Part shown: piece after piece, positions 8,379 to 16,628 of the stretch
Layout of the letters: every line of letters starts with the position of its first letter
How positions within the stretch are numbered: position 1 is the stretch's first letter
NCBI GenBank assembly: GCA_003445095.1
Contig: DLVS01000531.1
Coordinates: 1-26,918, forward strand
Direction: 5' to 3'
Length of the DNA: 26,918 nt
Source: Verrucomicrobiales bacterium
GTDB lineage: Bacteria; Verrucomicrobiota; Verrucomicrobiia; Limisphaerales; UBA9464
Program-made: the position numbers and the translations under genes
Notes under the pieces: generated by a model
Told to the model about the DNA's origin: nothing
Database searches by the model: none
What the model saw: the letters and a program-made list of their open reading frames with translations, nothing else

Positions 8379-8544
8379 GAACGACACTACAGGAAGCCGA
8401 TTCAGTGCCAAGGTGGACGCGGCGTGCCGGGATCACTCCCTGCGCTGGCCGAATTGAGCCGTTCGCTGACCGGCGGTCTCCAGATTGGGCGAGTAAACTT
8501 CCCTTGCCGCCCGGGGCGTCGCTCCTACGCTCGGCCCCCTGAGT

Positions 8545-9696
8545 ATGGTCGATCTCACTAACGAAGAAATCCGCCGATATTCGCGGCATCTCATTCTGCC
8601 GGAAGTCGGGCTTGCCGGTCAGCGCAAAATTCGTAACGCCTCAGTCCTGTGCATCGGCGCGGGCGGACTGGGCTCGCCCATTGCCATGTACCTGGCCGCC
8701 GCCGGTATCGGCAAACTCGGGATCGTGGACTTCGACACGGTGGATTACTCGAATCTCCAACGCCAAATCCTCCACAGCGATGCGGATGTTGGTGTGTCCA
8801 AGGCCGAGTCGGCCAAAGCTTCGATTCGAGCGTTGAACCCGAACGTCGAAGTGGTCTTGTACCAGACGCGGATTTCGTCGGAGAACGCTTTCGACCTCAT
8901 CCGCCCCTACGACATTGTGGTCGATGGGACTGACAATTTCCCGACCCGTTACCTGACCAACGACGCGTGTGTGCTGCTCAAAAAGCCCAATGTGTATGGC
9001 TCCATCTTTCGGTTTGAAGGTCAGGCGAGCGTGTTCGCGCCGCATCTCGGAGGGCCGTGCTATCGCTGCCTTTACCCAACTCCTCCTCCGCCGGGAATGG
9101 TACCCAGTTGCGCTGAGGGTGGGGTGCTCGGCGTGTTGCCGGGTATCATTGGATGCATCCAGACGACGGAGATTTTGAAGCTGATCCTCGGCAAGGGCGA
9201 CACACTCTTGAACCGTCTCCTGTTGTTTAACGCCTTGGAGATGAGTTTCCGAAAATTGAAGTTGCGGCCGGACCCCGCCTGTCCGATTTGCGGTCCGAAC
9301 GCGACGATTAAGGAACTCGTCGATTACGACCAGTTTTGCGGAATCGTCCCCGAGCCCGTCAACCCGGGCCAAAATCCCGACGAAGTGACGGTTCAGGACA
9401 TGAAGCAAGCACTGGACAATCCCGGATCGGGCATTCGAGTCATCGACGTTCGCGAGCCTGATGAACAGCAAATCGCTCGCATCCCCGGGGTGCCGCTAAT
9501 CCCACTGAGCCAACTGCGTCAACGGTTCACTGAACTGGATCCCAATCAGCAGCTCTATATCCATTGCAAATCGGGTAAACGGTCTCTGACCGCGCTCGAT
9601 TTCCTGCGTCAGCAGGGCTTCAAGTACGTGAAGTCAGTAAAAGGCGGGATCGATGCCTGGTCCGATCAGATTGATCACAGTGTGCCAAAATATTAG
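8545..9696 (+). CDS. moeZ: MoeB/MoeZ-type adenylyltransferase-rhodanese fusion
   Basis: This cytoplasmic enzyme adenylates the C-terminal Gly-Gly of a ubiquitin-like sulfur carrier (MoaD, ThiS or similar) and uses a rhodanese domain to build the thiocarboxylate. It would serve molybdopterin, thiamine, cysteine or tRNA sulfur chemistry. The 383 residues contain an N-terminal ThiF/E1-like domain with the nucleotide loop GAGGLG (38-43), VDFDTVDYSNLQRQ (61-74) and GTDNFPTRYLTND (128-140). Zinc ligands are Cys172/175 (CYRC) and Cys246/249 (CPIC), and Cys189 is in SCAEGGVLG. The C-terminal rhodanese domain (about 280-383) has IDVREPDE (300-307) and active-site Cys341 in HCKSGKRS. All catalytic residues are present. 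No sulfur-carrier or moa/thi gene is next to it, so the pathway cannot be fixed from context. Confidence 0.93.
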   Translation: MVDLTNEEIRRYSRHLILPEVGLAGQRKIRNASVLCIGAGGLGSPIAMYLAAAGIGKLGIVDFDTVDYSNLQRQILHSDADVGVSKAESAKASIRALNPNVEVVLYQTRISSENAFDLIRPYDIVVDGTDNFPTRYLTNDACVLLKKPNVYGSIFRFEGQASVFAPHLGGPCYRCLYPTPPPPGMVPSCAEGGVLGVLPGIIGCIQTTEILKLILGKGDTLLNRLLLFNALEMSFRKLKLRPDPACPICGPNATIKELVDYDQFCGIVPEPVNPGQNPDEVTVQDMKQALDNPGSGIRVIDVREPDEQQIARIPGVPLIPLSQLRQRFTELDPNQQLYIHCKSGKRSLTALDFLRQQGFKYVKSVKGGIDAWSDQIDHSVPKY

Positions 9697-9862
9697 CGCC
9701 GAGCGAGCGGCTGGAATCGTTTTGGTCTAGCCCGCTTTCAATCTGGCAGGGAATCGGACTGCGCTTTGCCTCGGGTGGGCTGTCCAACCGAAAACGGCGC
9801 CCACCCCATGGCAAGCTCGGCTTGGCTTCGTCGAGCCAACGGGTAGGTTTCCGCGGTCCAAC

Positions 9863-11182
9863 ATGAACTCGCCCGATTCTGCTGTTGATCTCAACCGTCG
9901 CGACTTCGTCAAATCCAGCTCGATCGCGGCCCTGATGGCGGCTTTGGGAGGGGTCCCCATCACTGCCGAGGAGGCTGCCAAGCTTGCCGACGGCACATTA
10001 CCTCCGCCGAAGGCTGACCCGAACTACAAAGAAAAGCCGGTCGGCCCTCCAGTGCCCATTGGCATCATTGGGCTTGGGGTGCAAGGGCGCGAAGTGGTCA
10101 CCCAACTGACGAAGTTGCCTAACGCTCCAGTGGTCGCCGTGTGCGACAACTACAAAGCGGCGCTGCGTCGGGCCGCGGAGTCGGCCCCCAACGCCGAGCG
10201 TTATGACGATTTTCGTTCCCTGCTGGACAACAAAGCAGTCAAGGCGGTCGTCATTACGACGCCGACTTTCCAGCACAAAGACGTGGCCATCGCGGCGCTG
10301 CAAGCGGGCAAACATGTTTATTTGGACGCGCCCATGGCCCACTCCATTGAAGACGCCCGAGCGATTGCCAAAGCCGCCCAAGCGGTACCCGCTACGCAAG
10401 TCTTCCAAGTGGGACTCCAATTCCGGGCCAATCCGCAACACCATCACGTCCTAAAATTTTTCCGGACCGGCGCCTGCGGCAAGAACGCGACCGCGAATGC
10501 TCAGTACAACAAGAAGCAATCGTGGCGTCGTGCCTCGCCCAACCCTGAACGGGAACGCGCGCTGAATTGGCGTCTCTACAAAGACACTTCACTCGGCCTG
10601 GTCGGAGAGATCGGTGTGAACCCAGTGGATTGCACTAGTTGGTTTCTCAACGCGCTGCCCGTCGCGGTGACCGGGTTCGGCAGCACGATGCTGTGGCAGG
10701 ACGATCGGCAGACTCCGGATACCGTTCAAGCGGTCTTCGAGTATCCGGGCGGCATGCGGTTGGTGTTTGCGTCGACACTGGCCAGTTCCTTTGGCGGCGA
10801 GCAGCAAACGTTCTTCGGTAGCGACGCCACGATTCTCATCCGGGAGAACCGCGCGTGGATGTTCAAGGAAGCCGACTCGCCGCTTTTGGGTTGGGAAGTG
10901 TATGCGCGAAAGGACGACATCTTGAGCGAACAAGGTATCGCGCTGGTGGCTAATGCGACCAAGATTCTAGCCCAAGGGAAGAAGCCCGCGGAAGCGGCGA
11001 GCGATACCGATTCGCCGCTCAAATACGCCCTCGAGAAGTTTGTGGAGCACGTGAACGAAGGCACGCCACCGGACGCTGGATGGCAGGCGGGATTTGAATC
11101 CACGGTGACGGTGGTGAAGGCGAACGAGGCGGTGCTCAATAACTCGCGAGTGAACTTCGAAAAGGGTTGGTTCGTAGTTTGA
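9863..11182 (+). CDS. Tat-exported Gfo/Idh/MocA family protein lacking canonical catalytic residues
   Basis: This is a 439-residue protein of the NAD(P)-dependent sugar oxidoreductase family, with a twin-arginine signal (NRRDFVK at 11-17, then SSSIAALMAALGG). The Rossmann loop is intact (IGIIGLGVQG, about 66-75), as is VVAVCDNYKAA (90-100). The usual E-K-P motif after GKHVY is D-A-P here (155-157, in GKHVYLDAPMAHS), so the catalytic Lys is Ala. The usual D-x-G-x-H-x-x-D reads GEIGVNPVDCTSWFL, with Asn in the His place (253) and the final Asp kept (256). Tat-bearing members are common in Verrucomicrobiota and Planctomycetota and are often linked to periplasmic glycan use. This one may be a non-catalytic or mechanistically different relative. 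It lies 166 bp after the moeZ stop with no sign of coupling. Confidence 0.88.
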   Translation: MNSPDSAVDLNRRDFVKSSSIAALMAALGGVPITAEEAAKLADGTLPPPKADPNYKEKPVGPPVPIGIIGLGVQGREVVTQLTKLPNAPVVAVCDNYKAALRRAAESAPNAERYDDFRSLLDNKAVKAVVITTPTFQHKDVAIAALQAGKHVYLDAPMAHSIEDARAIAKAAQAVPATQVFQVGLQFRANPQHHHVLKFFRTGACGKNATANAQYNKKQSWRRASPNPERERALNWRLYKDTSLGLVGEIGVNPVDCTSWFLNALPVAVTGFGSTMLWQDDRQTPDTVQAVFEYPGGMRLVFASTLASSFGGEQQTFFGSDATILIRENRAWMFKEADSPLLGWEVYARKDDILSEQGIALVANATKILAQGKKPAEAASDTDSPLKYALEKFVEHVNEGTPPDAGWQAGFESTVTVVKANEAVLNNSRVNFEKGWFVV

Positions 11183-11386
11183 GGGCAGGCGGTCGCGCCT
11201 CACGCGTCGCGGGGATATGGGCGTTCCTGCGGACTGAAGTCAGCGCCCCGCTCCGGCCCTAGAGAGCTCGTTGCGCAACGCTCGCTTTCGGAGCTTGATG
11301 CAGCCCTGGCGCATCGCTTCGAGGCCTCTTGCCGCTTCGCCATAAATAGCTTTGGATTGAAGCGTCCAGTTTAACCCACAAGCACC
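11183..11386. other. Intergenic region before the DUF900 hydrolase gene
   Basis: This 204-bp spacer has a small inverted repeat, GACTGAAGTC (near 11229), embedded in GCGGACTGAAGTCAGCGCC, which looks like a short REP-type element but is seen only once here. A weak AT-rich patch (CATAAATAG at 11341) could belong to a promoter for the following gene. No coding potential is seen. Confidence 0.3.
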
Positions 11387-12412
11387 ATGCGCATTTACTT
11401 CGCCACGAACCGTGACCCGGACAACATCGAACATCCGACCGATTTCGGCAGCCGTTTTAGCGTCAACGGCCTGACCGATTTGCGTTTTGGCTGGGCTGAA
11501 GTCACTGGCGCTAAGCTTGATCAATACGCTTTGACCGTCGCCGCCGAGAATCTGGAGGTGAGTGTCGATCAGGCGCGAACGGGCGACTTATCGGGCCAAG
11601 TCCTGGGCAGCCAGGCCGTGTTCGATGAGGTCCGGCGTGAGATGACCGAGGGCGAACAGGACTGCCTTATTTCCATTCACGGGTTCAACTACACGTTTCG
11701 CGAGGCGCTGCAGCGAACAGCGCAGATGAAGAAGTTTTATGCGAATCGGCCCATGGTGTACTTCCTGTTCACCTGGCCCTCGGACGGATCGATGCTCCCT
11801 TTCAAGGCGTATGCCAGCGATCGCGACGATGCCCGAGCGTCCGGCGTAGCTTTGGGTCGCGGGCTCCAAAAGCTGGCACATTACCTCCGGGGGACCCGCC
11901 CCGAAGACTACTGCGGTCAGGCCGTGCATCTGGCGGCGCATAGCATGGGCAACTACGCATTGCGTTGGGCGCTCCAAGGAATCCGCGCGGGAGGAGCGAC
12001 GAATCTGCGCCGCTTGCTGGACCAGGTTCTCCTTTTTGCGGCTGACGAAGACGACGACGCGTTCGAACTGGATTTCAAGCTGCTGCCACTGCCTGACATG
12101 GCCCGGCGCGTGACAGTTTATCACAATCCCGGCGACAAGGCGCTCGTCACTAGCGATTTGACGAAGGGCAATCCTGACCGCCTCGGTGCCGGTGGACCAC
12201 GCAACGCTCGAGCCCTGCCGGATAAAGTGAGTGTGGTTAATTGCGAATCGGTGACTCGCTTTAGAGACGATCCAACCGGTCATCAATATTACCGCCTCAA
12301 TAACGTTGTGCGCGGAGACGTTCTCGCGGTGCTAAAGGGAACTGACCCGCAAGACATCCGTAACCGCCAGTATCAACCGGAGACTCGCTCGTTCCGCCTG
12401 AAGCGAGGCTGA
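11387..12412 (+). CDS. DUF900 alpha/beta hydrolase
   Basis: This is a serine hydrolase of the DUF900 alpha/beta-hydrolase family; the substrate is unknown. In 341 residues it shows the opening MRIYFATNRDP typical of the family, an oxyanion-type HGFN (98-101), YFLFTWPSDG (125-134), and the nucleophile elbow AHSMGN with Ser186. Candidate triad partners are Asp220 in LLFAADEDDD and His299 in DDPTGHQYY. No signal peptide is visible, so the protein is probably cytoplasmic, although some relatives are exported. It ends 29 bp before the stop of the convergent DUF1501 gene, and no terminator hairpin is evident in that gap. Confidence 0.85.
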   Translation: MRIYFATNRDPDNIEHPTDFGSRFSVNGLTDLRFGWAEVTGAKLDQYALTVAAENLEVSVDQARTGDLSGQVLGSQAVFDEVRREMTEGEQDCLISIHGFNYTFREALQRTAQMKKFYANRPMVYFLFTWPSDGSMLPFKAYASDRDDARASGVALGRGLQKLAHYLRGTRPEDYCGQAVHLAAHSMGNYALRWALQGIRAGGATNLRRLLDQVLLFAADEDDDAFELDFKLLPLPDMARRVTVYHNPGDKALVTSDLTKGNPDRLGAGGPRNARALPDKVSVVNCESVTRFRDDPTGHQYYRLNNVVRGDVLAVLKGTDPQDIRNRQYQPETRSFRLKRG

Positions 12413-12441
12413 GCTGGTGGTCGCTGGCTTGGACTATCCGC

Positions 12442-13899
12442 TTACGCCAAAATGTCGCGGACCACTTCGCCGCTCACGTCGGTGAGACGAAAGTCGCGAC
12501 CGGCGTAGCGATAGGTGAGTCGCTCGTGATCAAAGCCGAGCAGGTGCAGCATTGTCGCGTGCAGATCATGGACGTGGACCGGCTTGTCCACCGCGCGGAA
12601 TCCGAACTCGTCCGTAGCTCCGTGGACGTAACCGCCCTTCACGCCACCGCCCGCCAGCCAGACCGTGAATCCCCAATGGTTGTGATCGCGTCCCTTGCCG
12701 TTTCCCGGAGTGCCGGGAGCCGGCATTTCCACCGCGGGGGTGCGTCCAAACTCTCCGCCGCAGATCACCAGCGTGTCTTCGAACAGACCCCGCTGCTTGA
12801 GATCGGTGAGCAAGGCGGAGATTCCCTGGTCCACGTCGCGGGCGAGATTCCGATGCGCGTCGGCGATCATGTCGTGGCTGTCCCAAGGTTGCACATCGCC
12901 GTGGTAACACTGGACCACGCGAACTCCGCGTTCGATCAAGCGTCGTGCGATGAGGAGTTGCCGCGCCTGCAACGTGTCCCCGTACATCGCCCGGATATAC
13001 GCGGGCTCCCGTTCGAGATCGAACGCATCCGTCGCTTCGAGCTGCATGCGATACGCGAGTTCGAACGATTGGATCCGCGCCTCTAATTGCGGATCGTCCC
13101 CGCGGAGTCGTTGATGTTCGGCGTTGAACGCGGACAACAAGTCCAATTGCCGCCGTTGCGCCGAGCGTGACAGCTGGGAGTTCGTAATGTTTTCGAGAAG
13201 TTGGTCTGGACGCGTTTGCTTGGTGTTGATGTGCGTGCCTTGGTAAATGCCCGGCAGAAAAGCAGACCGCCAATTGGACACATCGGAGACGGGTAAGCCG
13301 GGACACATCGCGATGTACCCCGGAAGATTCTGGTTCTCGGTGCCGAGGCCGTAGGTGATCCAAGCGCCATAACTCGGCCGCGAAAGTCGTTCGTCGCCGC
13401 AATTCATGAGCCGCATCGACTGCTCATGATTGGGTGTGTTGGCGTACATCGAGCGGATGAAACACAAGTCATCCACGTGCTCGGCGGTCTTCGCGAAGAT
13501 TTCGCTGACTTCGATTCCGCTTTGCCCGTAAGGCCGGAACGAAAACGGCGAAGGCAAGGCGGCGCCGAGAGGTCGTTCCGTCGTCAGGTTGCCGGACGGC
13601 AAAAGCTTGCCGGCATACCGATTCAAAGCTGGTTTGGGATCGAAGGTGTCGACCTGCGAGGGGCCGCCGTTGAGATAAATATGAATGATGTTTTTCGCGC
13701 GGGCCGCGAAGGGCGGAGACTTGGCTGAGAGCGGATTGGAGACGAGTGATCGTGGATCGGACGCTCCCGGCGTCGTCGAGAGGACTTGCGCATCGCCGAG
13801 GACGCGAGTGAGTCCCAGGAACCCTAGTCCTGTTCCCATTTGACGGAGCATCTGGCGCCGCGTGAGAAACCGCGGCGGAAGGTGTTCAAGCGGGTTCAT
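12442..13899 (-). CDS. DUF1501 protein, Tat-exported sulfatase-like
   Basis: This 485-residue protein has a twin-arginine signal (TRRQMLRQMGTGLGFLGLTRVLG, positions about 13-35). The DUF1501 family, related in fold to alkaline phosphatase and sulfatase, is expanded in Planctomycetota and Verrucomicrobiota. Diagnostic motifs are NIIHIYLNGGPSQVDTFDPKP, RGVRVVQCYHGDVQPWDSHD, LVICGGEFGRTPAVE, and GRDHNHWGFTVWLAGGGVKGG with GATDEFGF. It starts 3 bp after the stop of the DUF1549/DUF1553 gene, the standard order for this partner pair, so the two are almost certainly co-transcribed. The pair is thought to act in the periplasm, and its substrate is unknown. The stop (TTA at 12442 on the plus strand) faces the DUF900 gene. 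Confidence 0.92.
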   Translation of the reverse strand: MNPLEHLPPRFLTRRQMLRQMGTGLGFLGLTRVLGDAQVLSTTPGASDPRSLVSNPLSAKSPPFAARAKNIIHIYLNGGPSQVDTFDPKPALNRYAGKLLPSGNLTTERPLGAALPSPFSFRPYGQSGIEVSEIFAKTAEHVDDLCFIRSMYANTPNHEQSMRLMNCGDERLSRPSYGAWITYGLGTENQNLPGYIAMCPGLPVSDVSNWRSAFLPGIYQGTHINTKQTRPDQLLENITNSQLSRSAQRRQLDLLSAFNAEHQRLRGDDPQLEARIQSFELAYRMQLEATDAFDLEREPAYIRAMYGDTLQARQLLIARRLIERGVRVVQCYHGDVQPWDSHDMIADAHRNLARDVDQGISALLTDLKQRGLFEDTLVICGGEFGRTPAVEMPAPGTPGNGKGRDHNHWGFTVWLAGGGVKGGYVHGATDEFGFRAVDKPVHVHDLHATMLHLLGFDHERLTYRYAGRDFRLTDVSGEVVRDILA

Positions 13900-13902
13900 A
13901 GG

Positions 13903-16398
13903 TTAATCGAGAAAGACGGCTTCATTGGAGGCGAGCAGGACTTGACCAAGCTGGGCCCACGGCGAGAGCTGGGTGTCGGTATCCTTCGCGGCGGCTTCGA
14001 GAAAAGCGCGTGATCGGGCGATCTCGGATGGACTTGGATTGCGGCCTAAGACGCGCCGGAACAAAGCCGTCACGCGTCGGTCCGGATCGGATTCGTTGGC
14101 GATCTCGGGCAATTCTGCCAGCGCGGTGGCCTGCTGCTGCACGAAGGGAGCATTCAGCGCGAACAACGCTTGCTGCGGCACGGTTGTCTTGGGCCGGCGT
14201 TCCACGCATTGGTCCGGTGCGGCGAAGTCGAAGGCGCGATACAGCCCTGGAAGATTCTGCCGATCGACCAAACCGTACACCGTCCGACGCGCATTCAGCG
14301 GATCGCCAGTGGCATTCTGCGGGAGACCACCGAGGGTGAAATCCATCCGGCCGGAGACGAACAACAACGTGTCCCGCATGGCCTCGAGATCGATCCGCCG
14401 ACGTGCATAGTGATCAAATGGCAACGGTCGATCATTAGTTTCCGTGCTGGCTCCGGGATCAGTGCTCCGCGGTGGAGTTGCCCTGCTTCCTTGCGCGTAC
14501 GCGGCGCTGAGCACGATGACCCGGTGCAAGTGCTTCACGCTCCAACCCGAGCGGATGAATTCGCCGGCTAGCCAATCGAGGAGCTCCGGATTCGTGGGTG
14601 GTTCGCTGCGGACTCCAAAGTCGGCCGGCGAAGCGACCAGCGGCTCGTCGAAATGATGCAACCACACGCGATTCACGAACACTCGAGCCGTAAGCGGATT
14701 GGTCGGTGCGGTAATGGCCTCCGCTAGCTCAAGACGGCCACTGCCGACGCCGAACGGCTTTTCCTTGCCGTCGTTCAGCACGCGCAAGAATCCGCGCGGA
14801 ACTGCCTGGCCAGGCCGCGCGGGGCTACCGCGCACGAAGATTCTCGGCGCGAAGGGTTCGGCCAAATCGGCCACCACCATGGCGCGCGCGGGCGGACGAT
14901 TGGTCGCGTGTGCGGCGAGCTTGTCGAGATTCTGGACCAGTCCTCCATAGCGGTCCTTTTCGGGTCGCGACATGTGGTTGGGCGTGTCGCGTCGCGGGAA
15001 AGCCACCGGGCTTTCCGGTCCGATGACCACGGTCAGCAATTCTTGTTCGTCCGCCGTCAACGGGCCTTGCGGAGTTCCCGCGGCGGGCTGGCGTGAGCGT
15101 TCGTACACTTGATGAAACACGTCGCCATAAACCCGCGCTACGGACGCCCGATTCGTGAGCGCGGCTCGGTTCAATGCGTCCACCACGAGCGGATTCCATT
15201 CGCGTCCCGGCGGAACCGTCACCGGAGGAGAAGCGTTCGTGAATCCTTCGCCTGCTTGATTCAGTAACAACGCCCAAGGTCCGAAGACGCGGTCGCTTAG
15301 ATTGGCTCGTTGCTCGATCAATCGGCGCGTTCGCATCATTAGACTCGGCCGAAAATCTTCCGGTGTGAGAGACAGACCGAACTGGGCGGTCTCGGTGAGA
15401 TCCGGCTGAGTGGTGGCGGCACGAACGAGGTAGTCCCCGAGGCGTTGGCGGAGGTTTTCGGTGAGCTTGGCGAACTCGGTATCCAAATGGCTTTCCAGTT
15501 CCTGCTTTGCTTTGGCCAACTGTTCCTCGAACTGGGCCCCGCCTTCGACGTCCGACGGATCCTCGATCAACGGCAGCACGTACGGACGTTCCGTCGAGGC
15601 GAACACTCCGTAGAGGCCATAGTAATCGGCCGAGCTGATCGCATCGTACTTATGGTCGTGGCAACGCGCGCACGCCACAGTGAGCCCGAGCAGCCCTCGG
15701 CTGACCGTGTCGATTTGGTCGTCAATTTGATCGTGCGGATTGTTGTCGAATAGCCGGCCCAACGTGAGGAAGCCCAGCGCAGCCAACCGCCAAGGGGGCA
15801 CCTTCGGCGTTTCGAGGTCGGCCGCGAGCTGATCCCGGATGAACTGATCGAACGGTAAGTCCTCATTGAACGCGCGAATGACATAGTCGCGATAGGTGTA
15901 TGCGTAAGGTCTCACCGCGTCTTTGCCATAAAGCAGGACAAGGTCCTTCGTGTCGGCGTAGCGGGCGACGTCGAGCCAGTGCCGGCCCCAGCATTCGCCG
16001 TAGCGCGGACTGGCCAATAGCCGATCCACAATGGCGGCGAGCGCGGCTGGAGAAGGATCGCGGTTGAAAGACTCGATCTCATCGAACGAGGGCGGAAGTC
16101 CGATCAAATCGTAATAAACCCGGCGGAGGAGCGTGCGCGGGTCCGCTGGCGGGGCGAACGTTCCACCGCGGGCTTCGAGTCGCGCTAATAGGAAGGAGTC
16201 CACCGGTGTTTGAACTCGGCTGGAGGCCTGAACTGGAGGCGGCGAAACAACCCGGAGAGGCTGATAGGCCCAATGTTGGCGAGCTTGCTCGAACGATTGA
16301 CCGCGCAGCGGCGCTGCCAACGAGGCACCAAGCGTCAACGTGAGGCCGATCAGCAGAACGGCGGAGCGGCCGTATGATTGGAAAAGGCCAGGCAGCAT
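13903..16398 (-). CDS. DUF1549/DUF1553 (PSD1-type) protein
   Basis: This is a large exported protein of 831 residues, the usual partner of DUF1501 proteins. I chose the ATG at 16398 because AAGGTG sits 9 nt before it. A GTG at 16410 in the same frame would add four residues. A signal peptide follows (SAVLLIGLTLTLGASLAAPLRGQ). The DUF1549 domain covers about 60-260, with LLRRVYYDLIGLPPSFDE, YGECWGRHWLDVARYADT and FNEDLPFDQFIRDQLAADL. A single haem-like CxxCH appears at 243-247 (CARCHDHKYD). DUF1553 covers roughly 545-815, with RVFVNRVWLHHFDEPLV, SGWSVKHLHRVIVLSAAYAQ and RRIDLEAMRDTLL. The N-terminal planctomycete cytochrome C domain found on many relatives is absent, so this is the short form. 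Confidence 0.9.
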   Translation of the reverse strand: MLPGLFQSYGRSAVLLIGLTLTLGASLAAPLRGQSFEQARQHWAYQPLRVVSPPPVQASSRVQTPVDSFLLARLEARGGTFAPPADPRTLLRRVYYDLIGLPPSFDEIESFNRDPSPAALAAIVDRLLASPRYGECWGRHWLDVARYADTKDLVLLYGKDAVRPYAYTYRDYVIRAFNEDLPFDQFIRDQLAADLETPKVPPWRLAALGFLTLGRLFDNNPHDQIDDQIDTVSRGLLGLTVACARCHDHKYDAISSADYYGLYGVFASTERPYVLPLIEDPSDVEGGAQFEEQLAKAKQELESHLDTEFAKLTENLRQRLGDYLVRAATTQPDLTETAQFGLSLTPEDFRPSLMMRTRRLIEQRANLSDRVFGPWALLLNQAGEGFTNASPPVTVPPGREWNPLVVDALNRAALTNRASVARVYGDVFHQVYERSRQPAAGTPQGPLTADEQELLTVVIGPESPVAFPRRDTPNHMSRPEKDRYGGLVQNLDKLAAHATNRPPARAMVVADLAEPFAPRIFVRGSPARPGQAVPRGFLRVLNDGKEKPFGVGSGRLELAEAITAPTNPLTARVFVNRVWLHHFDEPLVASPADFGVRSEPPTNPELLDWLAGEFIRSGWSVKHLHRVIVLSAAYAQGSRATPPRSTDPGASTETNDRPLPFDHYARRRIDLEAMRDTLLFVSGRMDFTLGGLPQNATGDPLNARRTVYGLVDRQNLPGLYRAFDFAAPDQCVERRPKTTVPQQALFALNAPFVQQQATALAELPEIANESDPDRRVTALFRRVLGRNPSPSEIARSRAFLEAAAKDTDTQLSPWAQLGQVLLASNEAVFLD

Positions 16399-16628
16399 GG
16401 GCAACCGCACCTTATTTCGCAGCCACCGACAGACCGGTCAACGCGAACCTTGGAGAAACCCGAAATCGAGGTGACGTGGGTCAGGCTGATAGAGTTAGCG
16501 AACGTCCCGTAAGCGAAGCTGGTGACGCCATTGCTGATCGTGATGGGTGACAATGGGCCGCACCGTTGGGACGGCGCCGCCATATGTCGTCCGGGACATT
16601 CCGGCAGGGTCGTATGCCTGTTGGTTGG

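Noticed and set aside
9773..9806. Inverted repeat GGGTGGGC / GCCCACCC between moeZ and the Gfo/Idh/MocA gene
   Set aside because: An 18-nt loop and no T-run; too weak to call a terminator and possible by chance in GC-rich DNA.
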